From Acidobacteriota bacterium (lineage in GTDB: Bacteria > Acidobacteriota > Terriglobia > Acidoferrales > 2-02-FULL-67-57), in assembly GCA_016210895.1 (NCBI GenBank), contig JACQTG010000195.1, forward strand, positions 1-8,208: a stretch of 8,208 nt of DNA, read 5' to 3'. The notes beneath the pieces were generated by a model that made no database searches, was not told where the DNA came from, and saw only the letters and a list, made by a program, of their open reading frames with translations. Each line of letters begins with the position of its first letter. Positions within the stretch are counted from its first letter, which is position 1. Below, piece after piece: positions 1 through 6,741 of the stretch. The position numbers were made by a program, and so were the translations under genes.

Positions 1-345
1 CTCAATCGCTGCGCGCGCCTTGCCGAGCTTGACGCCGCCGCGTTCGAGCCAGATTTCGAGATTGTTCGTGGCGTCATCAATGGCGCTGATATAGGCGTCA
101 ATCAATTCGGTCAAGTCATCCGTGTGTGCCGGTGGATTGGCGGCCAAACCTTTCTCGAACTGAGCCAGGCGGTCGGCGGCGATGGCCAGGAAAAGCGCGA
201 TGCGATCGTTGGGTTCCTGCGTCTCGCGCACTTTTTGCACTTCCTCCTCGGTCAGATAGTCGGGCGGTGCCTGCGCCTGCGCGGGCGTGGCCAGGAGCCA
301 CGTACCAAGCAGGAAGAAGAGGACGAGGGCCGTTCTCTGCTTCAT
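1..345 (-). CDS. Small exported helical protein of unknown function, C-terminus cut by the window edge
   Basis: The window holds the first 115 codons; the frame runs open off position 1. Residues 1-25 form a clear Sec signal peptide: basic MKQR, a hydrophobic stretch from about residue 6 to 19, and a probable cleavage site after AQA at 23-25. The mature part starts with an acidic segment (DYLTEEEVQKVRETQEPNDR, 29-48) and then looks almost wholly alpha-helical and charged, with no catalytic motif. The ATG at 345 overlaps the stop of the preceding gene as ATGA, and AAGGAG lies 8 nt before it (354-359), so the start is secure. It is the fourth gene of the uvrA unit. It resembles its upstream neighbour weakly in layout and around the DR and LxE positions, so the two may be distant paralogues. 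I recall similar uncharacterised proteins from Acidobacteriota but assign no function. A periplasmic location is inferred from the signal peptide. Confidence 0.82.
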   Translation of the reverse strand, partial: MKQRTALVLFFLLGTWLLATPAQAQAPPDYLTEEEVQKVRETQEPNDRIALFLAIAADRLAQFEKGLAANPPAHTDDLTELIDAYISAIDDATNNLEIWLERGGVKLGKARAAIE

Positions 346-851
346 GGCTTTTTCTCCTTGTTGGTTTCTTCAGCGGCCTCACCGGCGGCACGCGGACGTA
401 ACCCAAAGAGCGCGCGCACGAGTTTTTTCCAGATGCCTTCAATTTCCTGGCGGGCCGCTTCGACGGGCTCACGTTCTTCGTAGGGAAGGGCACGGGCGAG
501 GTCTTCGAGTTCAAGCGTGGCTTGCCGGAGGTGGATTTCGAGTTCTTTGAAGCCTTTCGGTTTCTTGCGGGCGTCGCGGCCGGAATCTTCCAGATCGCGG
601 TAGGCGCGGCGGACATAACCGAGGTATTCGCCCAGATGAGCCGCGCCGCCCTCATAGCGCTGGTCGAGGTAAGCCTGGGCCGCTTGGTTGAGTACGATTT
701 CACCAATTTTTACCACAATCTTCGCCCGGTCGGTCGCTTCACGCTCGCGGGCCAGCTTGGTCTTTAGCTTTTCCAGGTCATCGGCGGCGACCAGCGAGTT
801 GCCGGTTAGCAATGCTACAGCCAGGGTTACAGTCAACTTGCGCATCATCAT
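342..851 (-). CDS. Small exported helical protein of unknown function (169 aa)
   Basis: Residues 1-23 look like a Sec signal peptide: MMMRK, a hydrophobic core from about residue 6 to 21, and probable cleavage after VAA at 21-23. The mature chain is highly charged and predicted helical: a Lys/Arg/Glu-rich helix (24-48), a more hydrophobic helix (44-62), a segment rich in Tyr and Arg (61-88), a basic linker (91-103), then two further amphipathic helices. It ends in an Ala/Glu/Lys-rich tail. I see no enzyme motif, no cysteines and no lipobox. Three consecutive ATGs (851, 848, 845) could start it. I took the first, which has GAGGA (863-867) 11 nt upstream. It begins 2 nt after the TPR gene's stop and its own stop overlaps the next start as ATGA. 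Function is unknown; a periplasmic helical accessory to the TPR protein is only an inference from linkage. Confidence 0.85.
   Translation of the reverse strand: MMMRKLTVTLAVALLTGNSLVAADDLEKLKTKLAREREATDRAKIVVKIGEIVLNQAAQAYLDQRYEGGAAHLGEYLGYVRRAYRDLEDSGRDARKKPKGFKELEIHLRQATLELEDLARALPYEEREPVEAARQEIEGIWKKLVRALFGLRPRAAGEAAEETNKEKKP
354..359 (-). promoter_or_regulatory. Shine-Dalgarno site of the distal small exported gene
   Basis: AAGGAG on the minus strand, 8 nt before the ATG at 345. It lies within the last codons of the upstream gene. It is the best-placed ribosome binding site in the window and fixes the start of the 1-345 gene. It also suggests that this gene can load ribosomes itself rather than relying only on the ATGA overlap. 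Confidence 0.7.
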
Positions 852-853
852 TG

Positions 854-2146
854 CTACGGGTGTCCTCGCTGCCGCTTCAGCAGCCGCAATCGCGCGCGGG
901 CCTGGAAGGCCTGTGTCGAATCGGGGTCCTCGTTGGCCGCGAGGAACCTCTCATAATTCTCAATTGCCGCTTGCCGCTCGTGCAAGCGGTCGTGGCAGAT
1001 GGCGCGGAGAAAATAGGTCCCGGTGTTTTCGGGGGCATAGGTAGTGCGCGCGTTAAGCATCCCGATCGCTGCCTGGCAATTGCCTTCGAGCTGCAAGGCG
1101 AGGGCAAGATTGCTATACGCTTCGACAAAGTCCGGGCGAAGGCTGATAGCCGCGGTGAGCAGACGAACGGCCGATGCGTACTGACCTTGCCGGAGTCGAA
1201 TCTGAGCCAGCTCAAAGTGAAAATCCGGGTTGGCCGGATCGGCAGCGATGAGGTGCTCAAAGGCAACTGCGGCTTCCTCCCGACGGTCCAAGGCCACCAG
1301 CGTGCGGGCGCGCACGATCTGAACGTCCTGGGCACCTAGCTCTAAAGCCAACACGTAGTCATAATGGCGGAGTGCCGCCTCGTGCTGGCCGAGCTTGCGG
1401 TATATTTCCGCGACCTCCCGATGCGATACCGCATCGTTTGCCCGCAGGGCAAGATAGGTTTCAAGTTGCTGGGCGGCGGCTTCAAGTTGGTTCTGACCGC
1501 GCAGTGCTTCGGCGAGGAGGGGGCGAACGTCGGCGCGCGCCGTATCCTGCTCGAGCACCCGTCGTAGACGCTTCTCGGCAGCCGGCCAGGCCCGGGCTGC
1601 CAGTTCGAGTCGGGCCAAACCGAGCTCCGCTTCGCTGTTGCCAGGCTCGCGGGCAAGGACCGTCTCGTACTGTGCGCGCGCTGCCTCTTTTTCGTCCGTG
1701 TGGAGCAGGACCTCGGCATAGGCGAGCCGCGCCCCGGAATGTTCGGGCCGCAGGGCAACGGCCTGGGCCAGCATCTTGCCGGCTTCGGCTGCAGCGCCCT
1801 CCTGGAGCAGGAGCAAGCCTAGATTCAGATACGCCTGGAAGAGTTTCGGGTTGAGCGTCAGCGTCTTCTGATAAGCGGCGATAGCATCGGCTGCACGCCC
1901 AAGCAGGGAATAGCCGTAGGCGAGGTTGAATTGAGCCCCGAGGTGGTCGGGATGCTCGGCCAAGTATTGTTCGAGCAAGGTGACGGCGCGGGCGTAGTCT
2001 TTGGCCTCGAGCGCCTGCTGGGCCTGCTCGAGCACAGTCGCCGGCATCGCAGGGACCGACGGCTGCTGGCCGGGCGTCTGCGGCGGCCCAGCCGCCACCC
2101 AGCCAGGAAAGCTCAGCAGCAGAACTAAACAGGCAGCAACTCGCAT
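854..2146 (-). CDS. Exported tetratricopeptide-repeat (TPR) protein
   Basis: The protein has 430 aa. Residues 1-19 form a Sec signal peptide ([10 protein letters not shown] core, probable cleavage after VAA). A Pro/Gln-rich linker (20-37) follows, then TPR repeats to about 407 and a basic tail (LRLLKRQRGHP). The repeats keep an exact 34-residue register: the helix-B terminal proline falls at 66, 100, 134, 168, 304, 338 and 372, and the three repeats between 168 and 304 lack it but stay in phase. That gives roughly eleven units forming a superhelix for protein-protein contact. No catalytic domain is attached, so it is probably a periplasmic scaffold with unknown partners. Its ATG shares one base with the uvrA stop (TGATG). 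No Shine-Dalgarno is visible, so translation is probably coupled to uvrA. The TPR assignment is firm; location and role are inferred. Confidence 0.93.
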   Translation of the reverse strand: MRVAACLVLLLSFPGWVAAGPPQTPGQQPSVPAMPATVLEQAQQALEAKDYARAVTLLEQYLAEHPDHLGAQFNLAYGYSLLGRAADAIAAYQKTLTLNPKLFQAYLNLGLLLLQEGAAAEAGKMLAQAVALRPEHSGARLAYAEVLLHTDEKEAARAQYETVLAREPGNSEAELGLARLELAARAWPAAEKRLRRVLEQDTARADVRPLLAEALRGQNQLEAAAQQLETYLALRANDAVSHREVAEIYRKLGQHEAALRHYDYVLALELGAQDVQIVRARTLVALDRREEAAVAFEHLIAADPANPDFHFELAQIRLRQGQYASAVRLLTAAISLRPDFVEAYSNLALALQLEGNCQAAIGMLNARTTYAPENTGTYFLRAICHDRLHERQAAIENYERFLAANEDPDSTQAFQARARLRLLKRQRGHP

Positions 2147-5028
2147 CAGTTTGCCGCAGCGTTCCGGTGATTGCTGAGGACGCGGGCCAGGAAGCGGCCG
2201 GTATAGGAGCTTGCTGTGTGCGCCACCTGCTCGGGGGTGCCCGTCACCACCACGCGGCCTCCTTCCTCGCCGCCTTCCGGCCCCAAATCAATGATCCAGT
2301 CGGCGGCTTTGATGACTTCTAGGTTGTGCTCGATGATCAGAACCGTCGCACCCGCCTCCAGCAGTCTACGAAACGCTCCCAATAGTTTTTGGATGTCGTC
2401 GAAGTGGAGCCCGGTTGTCGGCTCGTCGAAGATGTAGAGCGTGCCCTGCGTGGCCGCTGGCTCAGACCGCGCGAGATGAGCAGCGAGCTTGAGCCGTTGC
2501 GCTTCCCCACCTGAAAGCGTCGTAGCCGACTGACCCAGGCGCAGGTAGCCCAGTCCTACCTCGTCCAGGAGGCGCAGCCGCTCGACCACTTTTGGCGCCG
2601 CGGCAAAGAAGGCCAGCGCCTCGTGCACCGTCAGGTTGAGCACCTCGTGGATGCTCTTTCCCCGATAGTGCACGTCGAGTACACCGCTTTTAAAGCGCGT
2701 GCCTTTGCATTCCTCGCAGATGAGTTCGACATCGGCCAGGAACTGCATTTCCACCGTGACTGTGCCCGCCCCCTGGCAGGTCTCGCAGCGCCCGCCGGAG
2801 ATGTTGAAGGAGAAGTGGCCAGCGGTGTAGCCGCGTTTTTTGGCCTCCGGGGTCGCGGCGAAGAGTTCGCGAATGGCGTCAAAGGCTTTGACGTAGGTCA
2901 CAGGGTTGGAGCGCGGGGTGCGCCCGATCGGCGACTGGTCTACGAGCACGATGTTGGCGAGCCCTTCGTCGCCCGTAATAGCGCGGCAGCCCACCAGGTC
3001 TGCGTGGCTGGCATTCGGGCGCTCGCGCCGGGGCGACAGGTTGTGGTAGAGCACGTCATGCACAAGCGTGGACTTGCCCGAGCCCGAGACACCCGACACC
3101 GCCACCATCAGCCCGAGAGGAATCTCCACGTCAATTTGCTTCAGGTTGTGTGCCGTGCAGCCTCGCACGCGCAGCCAAGCCCGCCCGGGCCGGCGGCGCC
3201 GGCTGGGGACGGGGATGCGCAGCTCACCCGCCAGATAGCGGCCGGTCAGCGACGGCGCGGCCCCGAGCAAGTCCGAATAGGTTCCCTGGAAGATCAGTCG
3301 GCCGCCCTCTTCGCCCGCTCCTGGGCCCAGGTCGAGGATGAAGTCGGCGGCACGAATCATTTCCGGGTCGTGCTCCACGACGAGGATGGTGTTGCCGAGT
3401 TCGCGTAGGCTCTTGAGCGTATCAATCAAGCGGTGAACATCCCGGGCATGCAAGCCGATGGAGGGTTCATCGAGCACGTAGAGCGCGCCGACGAGGCGCG
3501 AGCCGATGGTGGTGGCGAGTTGAATGCGTTGCGCCTCGCCTCCGGCCAGCGTAGAGGTGAGGCGGTCCAGGGTGATGTAGTCCAGGCCCACCTCATCGAG
3601 AAAGCGCAGCCGCTGACGAATCTCTTCCAGGATCTTTTCTGCAATCGCCACCTCATTGGCCGTAAGCGTCAGCCGCTCGAAGAAGGCCCGGGCCTGGCCG
3701 ATGCTTAGTTGGCAGACTTCTGGCAGCGTCTGGTCAGCGACGCGCACGCAGCGCGCCTCCAGGCGCAAGCGCTGGCCTTGGCAAGCCGGGCAGGTGGTGT
3801 AGCCACGATAGCGGCTGAGGAAGACACGAACGTGCAGCTTGTATTTCTTGCGCTCGAGATAGGCAAAGAAGCCCTTGACGCCGAGGAAGTCCTCGTCGCC
3901 CTTGATGACGGCGTTGCGCTGGGCGGCCGTGAGTTCGGCCCAGGGCTGGTCGAGGGGGATGCCGCGGCGGCGGGCAAACCGGCGCAGCGCGCCCAGCAGG
4001 TAGCGGTAGCGCGGTTTGGTCCAGGGTTCGATGGCGCCCCCGGCCAGCGAGCGCTGCGGATCGGGAATGACCCGCGCGAGGTCGAAATCAATCGTATTGC
4101 CGAAGCCCTGGCAGCGCGGGCAGGCGCCGAAGGGGTTGTTGAAACTGAACAGGCGCGGCTCCGGTTCCTCGTAGGTGATACTACAGCGACGGCATTCAAA
4201 CCGCTCGCTGAAGCGCAACTGGCGCTCGGACACGCCCTGGTCGGGCAGGATGTCGACCCAGGCTTCGCCGTGCCCTTCGCGGTAGGCAGTCTCCATCGAA
4301 TCCACCAGGCGGGCGCGTATAGCGGGCGAGGCCGTCAACCGATCCACAAGCGCAAAGACTGGTTGGCGGAAGTCAACCAGAGGGAGCGACTCGGTCTGCG
4401 AAAGCTCAAACAATCGACCTTCTTGATACAGGCGGGTAAAGCCGCGCCGCCGCATTGTTTCCACGGCCGCGTTCAGTTCCTCTGCATCCGGGCGCTTCCG
4501 CCCTCGCGCCACCGGTAGGGCGACGCGAAACAGCACATAGAACCGCGTGCCCGTCGGCAGAGCCAGCAGGCGGGCCGCAATCTGGTCAATCGTGTCTCGT
4601 TCCACTGCCTGGCTGCATTGGTGGCAGTAGGTGGTGCCGATACGCGCATAGAGCAGGCGTAGGTAGTCGTAAATCTCCGTGGCGGTGGCCACGGTCGACC
4701 GTGGGTTGCGGCTGGCGTTTTTCTGTTTGATGGCGATGGCGGGGGCGATACCGATGATTTCGGTGACGTCCGGCTTTTCTATCCGCTCCAGAAACTGCCG
4801 TGCGTATGCCGACAGCGACTCGATGTAGCGGCGCTGACCCTCGGCATAGAGAGTATCAAAGGCGAGCGACGACTTGCCCGAGCCCGACACGCCGGTGACA
4901 ACGGTGATGGCGTTATGCGGGATGTCGACGTCAATATTCTTGAGGTTGTGCACCCGTGCGCCCCGCACGCGGATGGCGTCCTGGGTTTGCGTACCCGGTC
5001 TGGGTGCGGCTTCGACCTTAATCGCCAT
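2146..5028 (-). CDS. uvrA: UvrA, excinuclease ABC subunit A (nucleotide excision repair)
   Basis: UvrA is the cytoplasmic damage-recognition ATPase that loads UvrB on lesions in nucleotide excision repair. The 960 aa match a full-length protein (E. coli has 940). Two ABC modules are intact. Module 1 has Walker A GVSGSGKS (46-53), signature LAGGEAQR (494-501) and Walker [12 protein letters not shown] (517-527). Module 2 has Walker A (646-653), signature LSGGEAQR (838-845) and Walker [12 protein letters not shown] (865-875). Zinc pairs are C279/C282 with C303/C306 and C748/C751 with C771/C774, the second with the usual 19-residue spacing. Further CX2C pairs at 135/138 and 413/416 may form another zinc site. 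The UvrB-binding region should lie at roughly 140-260. The first signature has Ala where Ser is usual. The ATG at 5028 gives about 20 residues before the conserved [13 protein letters not shown] block; no good Shine-Dalgarno precedes it. It heads the minus-strand operon. No known LexA box is visible upstream. Confidence 0.98.
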   Translation of the reverse strand: MAIKVEAAPRPGTQTQDAIRVRGARVHNLKNIDVDIPHNAITVVTGVSGSGKSSLAFDTLYAEGQRRYIESLSAYARQFLERIEKPDVTEIIGIAPAIAIKQKNASRNPRSTVATATEIYDYLRLLYARIGTTYCHQCSQAVERDTIDQIAARLLALPTGTRFYVLFRVALPVARGRKRPDAEELNAAVETMRRRGFTRLYQEGRLFELSQTESLPLVDFRQPVFALVDRLTASPAIRARLVDSMETAYREGHGEAWVDILPDQGVSERQLRFSERFECRRCSITYEEPEPRLFSFNNPFGACPRCQGFGNTIDFDLARVIPDPQRSLAGGAIEPWTKPRYRYLLGALRRFARRRGIPLDQPWAELTAAQRNAVIKGDEDFLGVKGFFAYLERKKYKLHVRVFLSRYRGYTTCPACQGQRLRLEARCVRVADQTLPEVCQLSIGQARAFFERLTLTANEVAIAEKILEEIRQRLRFLDEVGLDYITLDRLTSTLAGGEAQRIQLATTIGSRLVGALYVLDEPSIGLHARDVHRLIDTLKSLRELGNTILVVEHDPEMIRAADFILDLGPGAGEEGGRLIFQGTYSDLLGAAPSLTGRYLAGELRIPVPSRRRRPGRAWLRVRGCTAHNLKQIDVEIPLGLMVAVSGVSGSGKSTLVHDVLYHNLSPRRERPNASHADLVGCRAITGDEGLANIVLVDQSPIGRTPRSNPVTYVKAFDAIRELFAATPEAKKRGYTAGHFSFNISGGRCETCQGAGTVTVEMQFLADVELICEECKGTRFKSGVLDVHYRGKSIHEVLNLTVHEALAFFAAAPKVVERLRLLDEVGLGYLRLGQSATTLSGGEAQRLKLAAHLARSEPAATQGTLYIFDEPTTGLHFDDIQKLLGAFRRLLEAGATVLIIEHNLEVIKAADWIIDLGPEGGEEGGRVVVTGTPEQVAHTASSYTGRFLARVLSNHRNAAAN

Positions 5029-5062
5029 AGGAATGCTTAAGCGTATTGTCTTCCCGCGGTCA

Positions 5063-5135
5063 GGGCTGCTGGCGGCTAGCCCACAGACATCCGGGGGCTC
5101 CCATTCCTCGCAGCCCCCACCAGGCTGTTTCCTGG
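5063..5135 (-). promoter_or_regulatory. Structured 5' leader of uvrA (three short inverted repeats)
   Basis: Three perfect inverted repeats lie within 73 bp: GGGCT/AGCCC (5063-5067 with 5078-5082, loop 10), GGGGGCT/AGCCCCC (5093-5099 with 5112-5118, loop 12) and CCAGG/CCTGG (5120-5124 with 5131-5135, loop 6). The last two are one base apart. If the proposed promoter is right, all three are in the untranslated leader of the uvrA message. No run of T follows on the minus strand, so this is not an ordinary intrinsic terminator. The repeats are visible; a regulatory role is conjecture, since short GC-rich repeats arise often by chance in such DNA. Confidence 0.35.
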
Positions 5136-5164
5136 GCGCTCAGACGAGATACCCCAAATCGCAC

Positions 5165-5193
5165 AGTATAGGCGAGTCGCGCTGCCGGTGCAA
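5165..5193 (-). promoter_or_regulatory. Candidate sigma-70-type promoter for the uvrA operon
   Basis: On the minus strand, TTGCAC (5193-5188) lies 17 bp before TATACT (5170-5165). The -10 matches TATAAT at five of six positions; the -35 keeps TTG only. Transcription would begin near 5158, giving a leader of about 130 nt. It is the best promoter-like pair I can see upstream of uvrA, but it is a consensus match only. Confidence 0.45.
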
Positions 5194-5220
5194 ATCGGCC
5201 ACGGAGCTCGGGCGGTGAAC

Positions 5221-5249
5221 TTGACCTGCTTTCTCCGGTGCGCTAAGCT
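5221..5249 (+). promoter_or_regulatory. Candidate sigma-70-type promoter for the phoH-ybeY-era operon
   Basis: TTGACC (5221-5226, five of six matches to TTGACA) is followed after 17 bp by TAAGCT (5244-5249), which keeps the T-A and final T of the -10 consensus. Transcription would begin near 5256, about 46 nt before the phoH start. The -35 is strong and the -10 weak, so the call is tentative. Confidence 0.45.
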
Positions 5250-5272
5250 GATGATGGCCCCTTGGGGGCTGA

Positions 5273-5296
5273 AGGAGGCGCTTAGTTCGTCCTCCT
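5273..5296 (+). promoter_or_regulatory. Hairpin enclosing the only strong Shine-Dalgarno-like sequence before phoH
   Basis: AGGAGG (5273-5278) is perfectly complementary to CCTCCT (5291-5296), with a 12-nt loop. AGGAGG ends 23 nt before the phoH ATG, too far for normal initiation, and no nearer Shine-Dalgarno exists because an in-frame TAG directly precedes the ATG. Folding would hide this sequence. Whether it matters for phoH translation cannot be decided from sequence alone. Confidence 0.4.
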
Positions 5297-5301
5297 GGTA
5301 G

Positions 5302-6300
5302 ATGAAACGCAGGGTCAAAATCCAAGCCGGCCTCGACTCCCTTTTCGGAACTCTCGACGAGAACCTGAGGCTCTTTGAGACGGTGCTGCAGGTCACCGCC
5401 GGGCTCAAGGACGATTCTGTCCTTGAACTGGAAGGCGAACCGGTTCACGTCGAAGAAGCCGAGCGGTTCCTGCGCGACTATGTGGCTCTAGTCCGGGAAG
5501 GGCATCCATTGGACAACGGGGAGGTGAAGTCTCTACTGCGGATGGTCGAGCAGCAACCCGGCGTGTCGTTGCGGGAACTGGTGGGCGGGGCGCGGCCCCA
5601 GCTTTTCGGGAAGAAGGTCGTCACCCCCAAGAGCGCCAACCAGCGACGGTATCTCGAGGCAATCGAAAAGCACGATATGGTCTTCGCCATCGGGCCCGGT
5701 GGCACCGGTAAAACGTACCTGGCGGTGGCGATGGCAGTTTCGGCGCTGCTGGCGAAGGAAGTCAATCGCATCATACTGGTGCGACCCGCCGTCGAAGCCG
5801 GAGAACGCCTCGGCTACCTGCCCGGCACCGTGCAAGAGAAAGTCGACCCCTACATGCGCCCGCTCTACGATGCCCTCTATGACTTACTGGACGCCGACAA
5901 GCTGACGCGGTTTCTCGAGAAAGGTGTGATCGAAGTGGCCCCGCTCGCCTTTATGCGCGGCCGCACGCTGAACGACTCGTTCGTCATCCTGGACGAAGCC
6001 CAGAATACGACCAGTGAGCAGATGAAGATGTTTCTCACGCGGCTGGGGTTCCATTCCAAGGCGGTCATCACCGGGGACATCACCCAGATTGACCTGCCGG
6101 CGGGGCGGCGCTCGGGGCTCATCGAAGCCATGGAGGTCGTCGGCCACATTCCCGGCATCGTCTTCATCCATTTCAACGAACACGATGTCGTCCGCCACAA
6201 TCTCGTCCAGCAAATCATCCGTGCCTACGAGGGCTACGAGTCGAGCCAGGGGCAGCGGGCCGCCAAGACGTCGGCGGAGGCCGAGCAGGTCAAGACGTAG
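5302..6300 (+). CDS. phoH: PhoH-like ATPase (PhoH family, phosphate-starvation-inducible type)
   Basis: The protein has 332 aa, the normal length for PhoH. An N-terminal small domain (about 1-85, including [16 protein letters not shown]) is followed by the P-loop domain (about 108-310). Walker A is GPGGTGKT (131-138), Walker B is VILDEAQN (228-235), then GDITQ (258-262) and the RRSGL and VRHN motifs near 269-273 and 297-300. The family binds and hydrolyses ATP and is thought to act on RNA; its exact role is unsettled, and its constant pairing with ybeY points to RNA or ribosome maturation. Residues after 311 form a poorly conserved Gln/Ala/Lys-rich tail. The ATG at 5302 is the first possible start, since TAG occupies 5299-5301. 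It is the first gene of the plus-strand operon, with ybeY 18 nt downstream. No Shine-Dalgarno lies at normal distance; see the hairpin entry. Confidence 0.96.
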   Translation: MKRRVKIQAGLDSLFGTLDENLRLFETVLQVTAGLKDDSVLELEGEPVHVEEAERFLRDYVALVREGHPLDNGEVKSLLRMVEQQPGVSLRELVGGARPQLFGKKVVTPKSANQRRYLEAIEKHDMVFAIGPGGTGKTYLAVAMAVSALLAKEVNRIILVRPAVEAGERLGYLPGTVQEKVDPYMRPLYDALYDLLDADKLTRFLEKGVIEVAPLAFMRGRTLNDSFVILDEAQNTTSEQMKMFLTRLGFHSKAVITGDITQIDLPAGRRSGLIEAMEVVGHIPGIVFIHFNEHDVVRHNLVQQIIRAYEGYESSQGQRAAKTSAEAEQVKT

Positions 6301-6318
6301 GTCGGCTTGAACCCAGCG

Positions 6319-6741
6319 ATGATCGTCAACCGCCAGCGGCGCATTTCCATTTCGGCCCGGGGACTGGAACGGTTGGCGTCTGGGCTGGCAGACGAACTCG
6401 GCATCCCGCCGGAGTCCTTTACGGTGGCACTCGTCAGCGATGAGCAGATTCGTCGATTGAATCGGCGTTTCCGCGGTCGACCGACGCCGACCGACGTCTT
6501 ATCCTTTCCCGCTCACGCACATCCTCAGAAGGGCTTGCGGAATGGCTATCTGGGCGATGTGGTGATCTCGCTCGAGAGCGCTCGCCGGCAAGCGCGGCGC
6601 CTGGGGCACAGCCTGCGCACGGAAGTGGGTTTGCTGATGGTGCACGGCGTGCTCCATTTGCTGGGCTACGATCACGAGACCAATCAAGGAGAGATGGCGC
6701 GCCGCGAGTACGCCTTGCGGCGGCGTCTGCAGCTCGAATGA
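6319..6741 (+). CDS. ybeY: YbeY, endoribonuclease for rRNA maturation
   Basis: YbeY is a zinc-dependent single-strand endoribonuclease needed for 16S rRNA 3'-end maturation and ribosome quality control. From the ATG at 6319 the protein has 140 aa, near the family norm. The metal site HGVLHLLGYDH gives H109, H113 and H119 in the diagnostic H-x3-H-x5-H spacing. Upstream are the conserved TDVLSF (58-63) and GDVVIS (79-84) blocks. A TTG at 6307 would add four residues; I prefer ATG because MIVNRQR matches the usual N-terminal beta strand of the family as I recall it. No clear Shine-Dalgarno precedes either start. The gene follows phoH by 18 nt and its stop overlaps the next start as ATGA, which suggests translational coupling within an operon that also contains era, whose product acts on the same 30S maturation step. 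Confidence 0.96.
   Translation: MIVNRQRRISISARGLERLASGLADELGIPPESFTVALVSDEQIRRLNRRFRGRPTPTDVLSFPAHAHPQKGLRNGYLGDVVISLESARRQARRLGHSLRTEVGLLMVHGVLHLLGYDHETNQGEMARREYALRRRLQLE

Larger units (their letters stand above)
5029..5301. other. Divergent intergenic region between the uvrA and phoH operons
   Basis: This is the only non-coding stretch of note in the window. It holds two candidate back-to-back promoters whose -35 boxes are 27 bp apart, a long uvrA leader with three inverted repeats, and a short phoH leader with a hairpin. An 8-bp palindrome GCTTAAGC (5035-5042) lies just upstream of the uvrA ATG. I found no CTGT-N8-ACAG or GAAC-N4-GTTC LexA-type box, no U-tract terminator and no RNA gene. 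Several open frames cross it but none has codon or motif support. Confidence 0.8.

Noticed and set aside
2623..3408. Plus-strand open frame of 261 codons opposite uvrA
   Set aside because: It is antisense to intact, motif-rich uvrA sequence. The composition (Ala/Arg/His/Gly-rich) is typical of a GC-rich shadow frame and no domain is recognisable.
3709..4518. Plus-strand open frame of 269 codons opposite uvrA
   Set aside because: Same reasoning: it mirrors the UvrA zinc and insertion regions, has no motif and no Shine-Dalgarno, and cannot be separated from a codon-bias shadow.
5093..5118. GC-rich 7-bp hairpin considered as an intrinsic terminator
   Set aside because: No T-run follows the stem on either strand, and it lies between divergent genes where no transcript is expected to end.
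5029..5301. Search for an SOS/LexA operator upstream of uvrA
   Set aside because: Neither CTGT-N8-ACAG nor GAAC-N4-GTTC occurs. A lineage-specific LexA motif cannot be excluded but cannot be claimed.
5076..5448. Minus-strand open frames across the intergenic region into phoH
   Set aside because: They overlap the conserved phoH N-terminus, have no motifs, and would need a promoter inside phoH. The composition is unremarkable.
6307..6318. TTG at 6307 as the ybeY start
   Set aside because: It would add only MNPA before the family-like MIVNRQR start; the ATG at 6319 is a better start codon, though neither has a good Shine-Dalgarno.
6479..6497. Short direct repeat CGACCGACG, twice, one base apart inside ybeY
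   Set aside because: It encodes the conserved region before TDVLSF and is explained by codon choice for Arg/Pro/Thr/Asp. Two copies do not make a repeat element.
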